DNA of 64,000 nucleotides from Citrobacter tructae. GTDB lineage: Bacteria; Pseudomonadota; Gammaproteobacteria; Enterobacterales; Enterobacteriaceae. A program made the translations under genes and the position numbers. The DNA is taken from NCBI RefSeq assembly GCF_004684345.1, contig NZ_CP038469.1, positions 4,774,001 to 4,838,000 of the forward strand, read 5' to 3'. The notes under the pieces were generated by a model. The model saw nothing but the letters and a program-made list of their open reading frames with translations. It did not search any database and was not told where the DNA came from. This document shows, piece after piece, positions 54,049-61,533 of the stretch (position 1 is the first letter of the stretch; the number at the start of each line of letters is the position of its first letter).

Positions 54049-54104
54049 TAAAAACAACATAAAAAGACCTCGGATATGAGGTCTATTGATGCGATAAGGA
54101 AACG

Positions 54105-55364
54105 ATGATGAGCATCACTTCTCGTTTAAAGGTAATGTCCTTTTTGCAATATTTTATCTGGGGGAGTTGGCTGACGACCCTCGGATCTTACATGATTAAT
54201 ACCCTGAGTTTTACCGGTGCAGACGTTGGTATGGTGTATAGCTCCAAAGGTATCGCGGCGATTATTATGCCTGGTATTATGGGGATTATTGCCGATAAAT
54301 GGCTTAGAGCGGAGCGCGCTTATATGCTCTGCCATTTGGTTTGTGCTGGCGTACTTTTCTATTCCGCCTTAGTAACCGACGCCGATATGATGTTTTGGGT
54401 GATGCTTATCAACGCGATGGCCTTTATGCCAACCATTGCCTTATCCAATAGCATCTCCTACTCCTGCCTCGCGCAGGCGGGCCTCGACCCGGTAACTAGC
54501 TTCCCGCCTATCCGCGTGTTTGGTACGGTAGGTTTTATTATTGCTATGTGGTCGGTCAGTCTGCTGCATTTTGAGCTGAGTAACCTGCAACTTTATATTG
54601 CCTCCGGGGCCTCGTTGGTGTTGGCGGGTTATGCGTTGACGTTACCGAAAATCCCGGTAGCAGAGAAAAAAGCCACAGCAACGCTTGCCAGTAAACTCGG
54701 GCTGGATGCGTTTGTATTATTTAAAAATCCGCGTATGGCCATTTTCTTTCTCTTTGCCATGATGCTGGGCGCGGTATTGCAAATCACGAATGTTTTTGGC
54801 AATCCGTTCCTGCATGATTTTGCCCGCAACCCGGAATTTGCTGACAGTTTTGTGGTGAAATATCCGTCTATTTTGTTGTCCGTTTCGCAAATGGCTGAGG
54901 TCGGATTTATTCTTACCATCCCATTCTTCCTGAAGCGATTTGGTATTAAAACGGTGATGCTGATGAGCATGCTGGCATGGACGCTGCGCTTTGGTTTCTT
55001 TGCTTTTGGCGATCCGTCACCAACCGGTTTCATCCTGCTGCTTATGTCGATGATCGTTTACGGCTGTGCATTCGACTTTTTCAATATCTCGGGGTCGGTG
55101 TTTGTAGAGCAGGAAGTGGACTCCAGCATTCGCGCCAGCGCTCAGGGGCTGTTTATGACCATGGTTAATGGTGTGGGAGCTTGGGTGGGGTCGATTCTCA
55201 GCGGCATGGCAGTGGATTATTTCTCCCTCGATGGCGTTAAAGATTGGCAAACAATATGGCTGGTGTTTGCAGGATACGCATTATTTCTCGCTGTGCTGTT
55301 TTTCTTCGGGTTTAAATACAAGCATGACCCAGAAAAAATAGTGAATCGTGCGGTTGCTCATTAA
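54105..55364 (+). CDS. xapB: XapB, xanthosine permease (NHS family MFS transporter)
   Basis: 419-residue inner-membrane nucleoside:H+ symporter with 12 predicted helices, related to NupG. Starts SITSRLKVMSFLQYFIWGSWLTTLG; contains IIADKWLRAERAY and LSLDGVKDWQTIWLVFAGYAL-type segments common to NupG. The start ATG 54105 follows AAGGAAACG; an ATG three bases later is also possible. It follows xapA by 56 bases. Confidence 0.95.
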   Translation: MMSITSRLKVMSFLQYFIWGSWLTTLGSYMINTLSFTGADVGMVYSSKGIAAIIMPGIMGIIADKWLRAERAYMLCHLVCAGVLFYSALVTDADMMFWVMLINAMAFMPTIALSNSISYSCLAQAGLDPVTSFPPIRVFGTVGFIIAMWSVSLLHFELSNLQLYIASGASLVLAGYALTLPKIPVAEKKATATLASKLGLDAFVLFKNPRMAIFFLFAMMLGAVLQITNVFGNPFLHDFARNPEFADSFVVKYPSILLSVSQMAEVGFILTIPFFLKRFGIKTVMLMSMLAWTLRFGFFAFGDPSPTGFILLLMSMIVYGCAFDFFNISGSVFVEQEVDSSIRASAQGLFMTMVNGVGAWVGSILSGMAVDYFSLDGVKDWQTIWLVFAGYALFLAVLFFFGFKYKHDPEKIVNRAVAH

Positions 55365-55418
55365 AACGGATTAGCAGCTCTGGTCGCCAGAGCTGCTTTA
55401 AATTATAAAGGACAGTGC

Positions 55419-55577
55419 GTGAAAGAAATATTTTTCTCTTCGGGTGTCGGTTTTGGTATTGGTGCTCTTTTTACGCTATTACGTTTACCTATTCCCGTTC
55501 CAAATGTATTGCCGGGAATATTATCAATTGTATTTATGTATATAGGTTATTTGGTTGTGAAGTACTTTATGCCCTGA
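55419..55577 (+). CDS. xapX: XapX-domain small membrane protein
   Basis: 52 residues, starting with GTG at 55419 after AAAGGACAGTGC; no in-frame ATG gives the N-terminus. Sequence: KEIFFSSGVGFGIGALFTLL, then RLPIPVPNVLPGILSIVFMY, ending YLVVKYFMP. It has two hydrophobic segments around a conserved RLPIP-VPNVLPGI turn. This is the small XapX-domain family (TIGR03510) found between xapB and xapR. Function unknown. It is easy to miss because it is short and lacks an ATG. It ends 42 bases before xapR. Confidence 0.85.
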   Translation: MKEIFFSSGVGFGIGALFTLLRLPIPVPNVLPGILSIVFMYIGYLVVKYFMP

Positions 55578-55618
55578 TAACGTGATGTACCCTTCTCACC
55601 GCTACGGAGCGCTTCACC

Positions 55619-56503
55619 ATGGAACGTGTATACCGAACAGACCTTAAGTTGTTACGTTATTTTCTTGCCGTTGCGGAAGAACTCCATTTTGGGCGCGCTG
55701 CGGCGCGTCTGAATATGTCTCAGCCACCGCTTAGTGTTCATATTAAAGAACTGGAAAACCAACTGGGTACACTGCTTTTTATTCGTCATTCTCGCAGCGT
55801 GGCGTTAACCCATGCGGGGAAGATTTTGATGGAGGAGTCACGTCGTTTGCTGGCCAGTGCAAATCAGGCACTAGCGCGGGTGGAGCAGATTGGTCGCGGT
55901 GAAGCAGGGCGCATTGAACTGGGCGTAGTCGGTACGGCGCTGTGGGGCAGAATGCGCCCTGCAATGCACCATTTTTTGAAAGCAAACCCAAATGTTGAGG
56001 TACTGTTTCGCGAAAAATCGCCAGGTATGCAAATGGCGTTGTTAGAGCGTCGGGAACTTGATGCCGGGATTTGGCGAATGGCGATTGACCCCCCCGAGGG
56101 ATTTGTTAGCCTGCGTTTGCATGAATCGTCATTTTTAGTCGCAGTGCCAGAAGATCATCACCTGGCTGTACGTCAGGCGGTGCCCCTGGCGGCACTGCGC
56201 AATGAATATTTTGTCACATTACCTTCCGTACATTCAGATTGGGCTTTTTTACAGCGAATTTGCCAGCAGGCTGGATTTTCACCGATGATTGTACGTGAAG
56301 TGGTCGAACCGCAGACCGTGCTGGCGATGATCAGTATGGGGATTGGCATTACGCTGATGGCTGATGGTTATGCGCAAATGAACTGGCCTGGCGTGGTATT
56401 CCGGCCATTAGAGGAACGTATTCCGGCAGATTTGTATATTGTCTATGAGCAGCAGCAGGCTACACCGGCGCTGAATAAACTGGTTACAGCATTAACAACA
56501 TGA
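55619..56503 (+). CDS. xapR: XapR, LysR-type activator of xapAB
   Basis: 294 residues. N-terminal HTH: LKLLRYFLAVAEELHFGRAAARLNMSQPPLSVHIKELE; C-terminal effector domain. In E. coli XapR activates xapAB with xanthosine. The start follows GGAGCGCTTCACC. It is on the same strand as xapAB, and is followed by a terminator shared with the tRNA operon. Confidence 0.94.
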   Translation: MERVYRTDLKLLRYFLAVAEELHFGRAAARLNMSQPPLSVHIKELENQLGTLLFIRHSRSVALTHAGKILMEESRRLLASANQALARVEQIGRGEAGRIELGVVGTALWGRMRPAMHHFLKANPNVEVLFREKSPGMQMALLERRELDAGIWRMAIDPPEGFVSLRLHESSFLVAVPEDHHLAVRQAVPLAALRNEYFVTLPSVHSDWAFLQRICQQAGFSPMIVREVVEPQTVLAMISMGIGITLMADGYAQMNWPGVVFRPLEERIPADLYIVYEQQQATPALNKLVTALTT

Positions 56504-56524
56504 TTTTTATAAATAGCAGATAGC

Positions 56525-56551
56525 AAAAAGGCGCCTTTAGGGCGCCTTTTT
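56525..56551. terminator. Bidirectional terminator between xapR and tRNA-Lys
   Basis: Stem AAAAAGGCGCC/GGCGCCTTTTT with loop TTTAG. T-runs on both strands serve xapR from the left and the Val-Lys tRNA operon from the right. Confidence 0.94.
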
Positions 56552-56555
56552 ACAT

Positions 56556-56631
56556 TGGTGGGGCGTGCAGGATTCGAACCTGCGACCAATTGATTAAAAG
56601 TCAACTGCTCTACCAACTGAGCTAACGCCCC
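56556..56631 (-). tRNA. lysV: tRNA-Lys (anticodon TTT)
   Basis: 76 bases including encoded CCA. Read on the minus strand it starts GGGGCGTTAGCTCAGTTGGT, has the anticodon loop CTTTTAA and the T-arm GGTTCGAATCC. Acceptor GGGGCGT pairs with ACGCCCC. Last gene of the Val-Val-Val-Lys operon; the next tRNA starts four bases away. Confidence 0.97.
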
Positions 56632-56635
56632 GAAG

Positions 56636-56711
56636 TGGTGGGTGATGACGGGATCGAACCGCCGACCCCCTCCTTGTAAGGGAGGTGCTCTCCCAGCTGA
56701 GCTAATCACCC
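56636..56711 (-). tRNA. valY: tRNA-Val (anticodon TAC), copy nearest tRNA-Lys
   Basis: 76 bases with encoded CCA, GGGTGATTAGCTCAGCTGGG start, anticodon loop CTTACAA, T-arm GGTTCGATCCC. Sequence identical to the middle copy. Copy letters valU/X/Y follow the E. coli operon order and are not independently supported. Confidence 0.96.
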
Positions 56712-56757
56712 ACTTCGGTACTTCACATTTTAACAAGAAATCCAGCTGGCGAGAAAG

Positions 56758-56833
56758 TGGTGGGTGATGACGGGATCGAACCGCCGACCCCCTCCTTGTA
56801 AGGGAGGTGCTCTCCCAGCTGAGCTAATCACCC
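56758..56833 (-). tRNA. valX: tRNA-Val (anticodon TAC), middle copy
   Basis: 76 bases, same sequence as the copy at 56636 (T-arm GGTTCGATCCC). Spaced by 46 bases from each neighbour Val gene, which suits processing of one polycistronic precursor. Confidence 0.96.
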
Positions 56834-56879
56834 ACTTCTCAATTTCTTGTTCTACACGGCGGAGACTACATAAAGTAGT

Positions 56880-56955
56880 TGGTGGGTGATGACGGGTTCG
56901 AACCGCCGACCCCCTCCTTGTAAGGGAGGTGCTCTCCCAGCTGAGCTAATCACCC
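56880..56955 (-). tRNA. valU: tRNA-Val (anticodon TAC), promoter-proximal copy
   Basis: 76 bases with CCA. It differs from the other two at one T-arm base (GGTTCGAACCC rather than GGTTCGATCCC). First gene of the operon after the promoter at 56973-57000. Confidence 0.96.
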
Positions 56956-56972
56956 CCGCTGTGTGGAGTCGC

Positions 56973-57000
56973 ATTATAGGGAGAGTTGAAAATGAGTCAA
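56973..57000 (-). promoter_or_regulatory. Promoter of the valUXY-lysV tRNA operon
   Basis: On the minus strand: -35 TTGACT, a 16-base spacer and a perfect -10 TATAAT, followed by GCGACTCC, a GC-rich discriminator typical of stringently controlled stable-RNA promoters. The -10 is 17 bases from the first tRNA. Confidence 0.9.
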
Positions 57001-57213
57001 CGCATTTTCTAAAGAAATTGTTCGTTCGTCGTAAATTTAAGCAAAACGATCGCAAAACCATCCGTGCGGCATGATTTGTATACGAAAATGGCAAAGCGTA
57101 ATGTTCCAACCTGAACAACATTGAGGAATCAGACCACGGTGATAGAATACCAACCTGATAATCTTCCCAGGATTTGCCGGTTGTCGGCATCTTTATAAAC
57201 GTAAGGCCATTTC

Positions 57214-58629
57214 ATGAAAATCAAAACTCGCTTCGCGCCAAGCCCGACAGGTTACCTGCATGTCGGCGGTGCGCGTACTGCTCTTTATTCCTGGCTTTTT
57301 GCACGTAACCATAGCGGTGAGTTTGTGCTGCGTATTGAAGACACCGATCTCGAACGCTCCACGCCGGAAGCTATCGAAGCCATTATGGATGGTATGAACT
57401 GGCTCAATCTGGAGTGGGATGAAGGCCCGTATTTCCAGACCAAACGTTTTGATCGCTACAACGCCGTTATTGATGAGATGCTGGAGGCGGGCACTGCATA
57501 TAAATGCTACTGCTCCAAAGAGCGTCTGGAACAGTTGCGTGAAGAGCAGATGGCGAAAGGCGAGAAGCCGCGTTACGACGGGCGCTGCCGCCATGGTCAC
57601 GAACATCACGCCGACGATGAACCTTGCGTGGTGCGTTTTGCCAACCCGCAAGACGGTTCCGTTATTTTTGACGACCAGATCCGTGGGCCGATCGAATTCA
57701 GCAACCAGGAACTGGACGATCTGATCATCCGCCGTACCGACGGTTCACCGACCTATAACTTCTGTGTTGTTGTTGATGACTGGGATATGGAAATTACCCA
57801 CGTCATTCGTGGCGAAGACCATATCAACAACACCCCGCGTCAAATCAACATCCTGAAAGCGCTGAACGCGCCGGTGCCGGTTTACGCCCACGTGTCGATG
57901 ATCAACGGCGATGACGGTAAAAAACTGTCCAAACGCCACGGTGCGGTCAGCGTTATGCAGTATCGCGACGACGGCTACCTGCCAGAAGCGCTGCTGAACT
58001 ATCTGGTGCGTCTGGGTTGGTCCAGCGGCGATCAGGAAATCTTCACCCGCGAAGAAATGATCAAACTGTTCTCTCTCGGCGCGGTCAGCAAATCGGCGAG
58101 CGCATTCAACACCGAGAAACTGCAGTGGCTGAACCATCACTACATTAACTCTCTGGCACCAGAATATGTGGCAACGCACCTGCAGTGGCACATCGAGCAG
58201 GAAAATATCGATACTCGCGTTGGTCCACAGCTGTCCGAGCTGGTAAAACTGCTGGGTGAGCGCTGCAAAACACTGAAAGAGATGGCGCAGAGTTGCCGCT
58301 ATTTCTACGAAGACTTTGCTGAGTTCGATGCGGACGCCGCGAAGAAACATCTACGCCCGGTAGCGCGTCAGCCGCTGGAAGTGGTGCGTGATAAAATTGC
58401 TGCTATTACTGAATGGACCGCTGAAAACGTGCATCACGCGATTCAGTCTACCGCTGATGAGCTGGAAGTGGGCATGGGGAAAGTCGGTATGCCGCTGCGC
58501 GTTGCGGTTACTGGCGCAGGCCAGTCTCCGGCGTTAGATGTGACGGTGCATGCGATTGGTAAATCCCGCAGCATTGAACGTATTAACAAAGCGCTGGCGT
58601 TTATTGCTGAGCGTGAAAATCAACAGTAA
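57214..58629 (+). CDS. gltX: GltX, glutamyl-tRNA synthetase
   Basis: Charges tRNA-Glu. 471 residues, the E. coli size. Class I motifs: the HIGH-equivalent PSPTGYLHVGGARTAL at residues 9-24 and the KMSKS-equivalent KKLSKRHG near 236. A zinc-binding Cys/His group (YKCYCS with CRHGHEHH) is visible around residues 98-130. The start follows AACGTAAGGCCATTTC. Divergent from the tRNA-Val operon, as in E. coli. Confidence 0.98.
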   Translation: MKIKTRFAPSPTGYLHVGGARTALYSWLFARNHSGEFVLRIEDTDLERSTPEAIEAIMDGMNWLNLEWDEGPYFQTKRFDRYNAVIDEMLEAGTAYKCYCSKERLEQLREEQMAKGEKPRYDGRCRHGHEHHADDEPCVVRFANPQDGSVIFDDQIRGPIEFSNQELDDLIIRRTDGSPTYNFCVVVDDWDMEITHVIRGEDHINNTPRQINILKALNAPVPVYAHVSMINGDDGKKLSKRHGAVSVMQYRDDGYLPEALLNYLVRLGWSSGDQEIFTREEMIKLFSLGAVSKSASAFNTEKLQWLNHHYINSLAPEYVATHLQWHIEQENIDTRVGPQLSELVKLLGERCKTLKEMAQSCRYFYEDFAEFDADAAKKHLRPVARQPLEVVRDKIAAITEWTAENVHHAIQSTADELEVGMGKVGMPLRVAVTGAGQSPALDVTVHAIGKSRSIERINKALAFIAERENQQ

Positions 58630-58647
58630 GACAGGTTGAGAGATAAC

Positions 58648-58678
58648 AAAACGGCAGGAGCGCATCCTGCCGTTTTTT
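58648..58678. terminator. Bidirectional terminator between gltX and yfeD
   Basis: Stem AAAACGGCAGGA/TCCTGCCGTTTT with loop GCGCA, followed by TTTT, between the convergent gltX and yfeD genes. Confidence 0.95.
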
Positions 58679-58685
58679 ATGGCAT

Positions 58686-59078
58686 TTATTCGGACTCATC
58701 AATGCCCAGTCGAGCAAGGAAATTGCGAATACCTTCGCGCGAGATAAACTGCCACAGCTTTTCTTGTTCCGTTGGCGACATGTTATCCAGCGTGCTGATT
58801 ATCTGACGACAGGCGTGACTGAGGACAACGTGCGTGTATTCTGCCACGGGTTCTTCAGCCTGATAAAACTCAGGGATTTTGCGAAAAGCAGGGATATTGA
58901 GGATAAACTCCCGTACGCCAGCATCAATATGAATAAGCCTTGCACGACCACCTTTCACGCCAGGAAACTTTTCGGTTTTCCAGTTTTGTTCTCTGATCCA
59001 ACGATTGACCGTTTGTTTGGCGACGCCAAGACATTCAGCCAGTTCTTCGGTGGTCATTTTGCTGCGTAATTTTTTCAT
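58686..59078 (-). CDS. yfeD: YfeD, DUF1323 putative DNA-binding protein
   Basis: 130 residues with an N-terminal MerR/excisionase-like HTH (MTTEELAECLGVAKQTVNRWIREQNW) and a conserved GVKGGRARLIHID strand. C-terminal REGIRNFLARLGIDES. Function unknown. It is a paralogue of adjacent yfeC and starts one base after its stop (TAATATG), so translation is coupled. Confidence 0.92.
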   Translation of the reverse strand: MKKLRSKMTTEELAECLGVAKQTVNRWIREQNWKTEKFPGVKGGRARLIHIDAGVREFILNIPAFRKIPEFYQAEEPVAEYTHVVLSHACRQIISTLDNMSPTEQEKLWQFISREGIRNFLARLGIDESE

Positions 59079-59079
59079 A

Positions 59080-59442
59080 TTATTTGCTGTCGCGGATCCC
59101 TAAGCGTTGTAACAAACCCGTAATGCCTTCACGCAGGATCAGGGACGTAAACATTTTTTGTTCTGCTGGCGTCATTTCTTTCGCGAGGGTTATCAGTAGT
59201 GTTTCAATAGAAGAGTCGCCCGCTAAAGAGCCGTTATCTGATAAACCTTCAGCTGAACGTTCTGCACTGCGTATGTATTCACGAACTTGTTCGGTGACGT
59301 GAACCAGACGGGCTTTTCCGCCCTGAACGCCCGGTTTTGGTGACGTAGCCCAGCCTTCCTTGCGCACCCATTTATTGATGGTCTGTCGGCTGTAACCGGT
59401 CAGATTAGCAAGTTCTTCTGGCGTCATCCGTTCCTTGAACAT
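59080..59442 (-). CDS. yfeC: YfeC, DUF1323 putative DNA-binding protein
   Basis: 120 residues. N-terminal HTH MTPEELANLTGYSRQTINKWVRKEGW, GVQGGKARLVHVT strand, and C-terminal REGITGLLQRLGIRDS, matching YfeD block for block. An inserted polar linker (SAERSAEGLSDNGSLAGDSS) separates the halves. Unknown role; presumably a DNA-binding regulator. Confidence 0.92.
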   Translation of the reverse strand: MFKERMTPEELANLTGYSRQTINKWVRKEGWATSPKPGVQGGKARLVHVTEQVREYIRSAERSAEGLSDNGSLAGDSSIETLLITLAKEMTPAEQKMFTSLILREGITGLLQRLGIRDSK

Positions 59443-59602
59443 AACGATTCCCTGAATAGTCGTGGGGTTAATTAGTGGTTCATTTTATAGCACCATTTTA
59501 CTAGAAACCGTGACGCGTTTAACTACTGAATGCGAGTTGTTGCGCAATGTTCTTCATTTGCCTGCTTTTTCAGCGATTGAATTCAGTGAGTTAATTTTGC
59601 CG

Positions 59603-59631
59603 TTGACACGCGCGAAGGGAATTCATATTAT
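59603..59631 (+). promoter_or_regulatory. Promoter of the tRNA-Ala pair
   Basis: Consensus -35 TTGACA (59603-59608), 17-base spacer, -10 TATTAT (59626-59631), then GCCGCCCG, a GC-rich discriminator of the stringent-control type. It lies 32 bases before the first tRNA-Ala. Confidence 0.93.
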
Positions 59632-59663
59632 GCCGCCCGTCAACTCGACAAGCTTTACGTGAC

Positions 59664-59739
<76 letters not shown>

Positions 59740-59777
59740 AATTTAATCCCACTAAATTTGGTACGTAAAAGCATCGT

Positions 59778-59853
59778 GGGGCTATAGCTCAGCTGGGAGA
59801 GCGCCTGCATGGCATGCAGGAGGTCAGCGGTTCGATCCCGCTTAGCTCCACCA
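59778..59853 (+). tRNA. alaW: tRNA-Ala (anticodon GGC), second copy
   Basis: 76 bases with CCA. Identical to the first copy except that one anticodon-stem pair is C-G (CTGCA/TGCAG) in place of T-A. Separated from the first copy by 38 bases. Confidence 0.96.
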
Positions 59854-59860
59854 AAATTGA

Positions 59861-59888
59861 AACCCTCGCTGAAAAGCGGGGGTTTTTT
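59861..59888 (+). terminator. Terminator of the tRNA-Ala operon
   Basis: 10-base stem AACCCTCGCT/AGCGGGGGTT (one G-U pair) with loop GAAA, followed by a TTTT run, directly after the second tRNA-Ala. Confidence 0.94.
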
Positions 59889-59938
59889 GTTTTTGTTTCT
59901 CGCCTGATTCTCTGTTCAGATTGCCAAATTACGGACAT

Positions 59939-59964
59939 AAAAAAACCGGGGAGAATCTCCCCGG
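59939..59964 (-). terminator. Terminator of nupC
   Basis: On the minus strand CCGGGGAG/CTCCCCGG with loop ATT, followed by TTTTTTT. Lies 22 bases beyond the nupC stop. Confidence 0.94.
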
Positions 59965-59985
59965 CCTTATCACGACGTGCGTGTC

Positions 59986-61188
59986 TTACAATACTAGAGC
60001 TGCGATGGACGCCGACAGAACGCTCACCAGCGTAGAGCCGTATACCAGCTTCAGACCAAAGCGGGAAACCACGTTACCTTGCTCTTCATTCAGGCCTTTA
60101 ATCGCGCCTGCAATGATACCGATGGAAGAGAAGTTAGCGAAAGAGACCAGGAACACAGACAGAATACCTTCCGCGCGTGGAGAGAGCGTAGAGGCGATTT
60201 TCTGCAGGTCCATCATTGCCACAAATTCGTTGGAAACCAGTTTTGTCGCCATGATACTGCCCACCTGCAAGGCTTCGCTGGACGGCACACCCATTACCCA
60301 TGCAATAGGGTAGAAGATGTAGCCCAGGATACCCTGGAAGGAGATGCTGTAGCCAAACCAACCGGTAACGGTGGCGAACAGGGCGTTCAGGGCTGCAATC
60401 AGCGCGATGAAACCAATCAGCATAGCTGCAACGATAATCGCCACTTTGAAGCCTGCCAGAATGTATTCACCCAGCATTTCGAAGAAGCTCTGTCCTTCGT
60501 GCAGGTTGGACATCTGGATATCTTCTTCACTGGCATCCACGGTGTAAGGGTTGATCAGCGACAGTACGATAAAGGTGCTGAACATGTTCAGAACCAGCGC
60601 CGCAACGACGTATTTCGGTTCCAGCATGGTCATGTACGCGCCGACGATGGACATGGAAACGGTGGACATCGCCGTCGCTGCCATGGTGTACATACGGTTG
60701 CGTGACATCTTGCCCAGAATATCTTTATAGGCAATAAAGTTCTCAGACTGACCTAAGATCAGCGAGCTGACGGCGTTGAAGGATTCCAGCTTGCCCATAC
60801 CGTTGACTTTGGATAACAGAAATCCAATCGCGCGGATGATAACCGGCAGAACGCGGATATGCTGCAAAATACCGATCAGAGCGGAAATGAAGACGATTGG
60901 GCACAGCACTTTCAGGAAGAAGAATGCCAGACCTTTATCGTTCATGCTGCCGAAGACAAAGTTTGTCCCTTCATTCGCGAACCCGAGTAGTTTTTCAAAC
61001 ATCTCGGAGAAGCCTCTCACAAAGCCCAGACCGACATCAGAGTTCAGGAAGAACCATGCCAGTAACACTTCAATAACAAGCAATTGAATAACATAACGAA
61101 TGCGGATTTTTTTACGGTCACTGCTTGCCAGCAGTGCGAGTACCGCAACCACGGCAAGGGCCAGGACAAAGTGAAGAACGCGGTCCAT
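59986..61188 (-). CDS. nupC: NupC, nucleoside:H+ symporter (CNT family)
   Basis: Inner-membrane concentrative nucleoside transporter for pyrimidine and adenine nucleosides. 400 residues, ten or more helices. CNT signature regions: FVFGSMNDKGLAFFFLKVLCPIVFISALIGIL, SSLILGQSENFIAYKDI, ASAMSTVS-like TAMSTVSMSIVGAYMTML, and VSNEFVAMMDL, SFANFSSIGIIAGAIKGL. The start follows TTTGGAGCAAAT. It complements XapB and the yfeN channel nearby in nucleoside uptake. Confidence 0.97.
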   Translation of the reverse strand: MDRVLHFVLALAVVAVLALLASSDRKKIRIRYVIQLLVIEVLLAWFFLNSDVGLGFVRGFSEMFEKLLGFANEGTNFVFGSMNDKGLAFFFLKVLCPIVFISALIGILQHIRVLPVIIRAIGFLLSKVNGMGKLESFNAVSSLILGQSENFIAYKDILGKMSRNRMYTMAATAMSTVSMSIVGAYMTMLEPKYVVAALVLNMFSTFIVLSLINPYTVDASEEDIQMSNLHEGQSFFEMLGEYILAGFKVAIIVAAMLIGFIALIAALNALFATVTGWFGYSISFQGILGYIFYPIAWVMGVPSSEALQVGSIMATKLVSNEFVAMMDLQKIASTLSPRAEGILSVFLVSFANFSSIGIIAGAIKGLNEEQGNVVSRFGLKLVYGSTLVSVLSASIAALVL

Positions 61189-61463
61189 ATTTGCTCCAAA
61201 TTTGAGGCAGATTTAGTTTTCGTGCACATTCTATGTAACAACAGTAAAGAAAACGAGATCAAACACACACTATAATAAGGACCTGTGACGAGATTCAAAA
61301 TTAGTGATCGGTAATACACTTCCGTGATGTTTAGTATGGAAGTGAAAAGTTATGTCACTGTGCTAATCTCATAACATTAATAAAACATCTCACCTGAGTT
61401 GCCAGATCCCTGATCTATTTATAGACCAACGCTATCAAAGAAATCATTTTTATCCATCAAAAT

Positions 61464-61482
61464 GAATTTGATAATCATTCTC
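61464..61482 (+). promoter_or_regulatory. Fur-like box upstream of mntH
   Basis: GAATTTGATAATCATTCTC matches the 19-base Fur consensus (GATAATGATAATCATTATC) at about 15 positions. Located 52 bases before the mntH start. Fur control of mntH is known in E. coli and Salmonella; inferred here from sequence. Confidence 0.75.
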
Positions 61483-61498
61483 AATTGGCGTAGTTTGA

Positions 61499-61518
61499 AA
61501 CATAGCAAAGGCTATGTT
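61499..61518 (+). promoter_or_regulatory. MntR box of mntH
   Basis: Perfect palindrome AACATAGCAAAGGCTATGTT, the same sequence I recall for the E. coli MntR operator. It ends 15 bases before the mntH start, so MntR-Mn2+ would block transcription or early elongation. Confidence 0.9.
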
Positions 61519-61533
61519 TTTTGAGGCACGAAA

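Larger units (their letters stand above)
61189..61533. other. Divergent nupC-mntH control region
   Basis: 345 bases with no gene. On the nupC side there is a CRP-like site (TGTGACGAGATTCAAA, 61284-61299), which agrees with the known CRP/CytR control of nupC. On the mntH side lie a Fur-like box and an MntR palindrome. The short open frame across 61084-61275 has no supporting ribosome site and overlaps nupC. Confidence 0.75.

Noticed and set aside
56556..56955. Regular near-identical repeats spaced about 122 bases
   Set aside because: Considered as a CRISPR-like array, but the units are 76-base tRNA genes with complete cloverleaves and encoded CCA.
59462..59662. 66-codon plus frame before the tRNA-Ala genes
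   Set aside because: It covers the consensus tRNA promoter and has no ribosome site or relatives.
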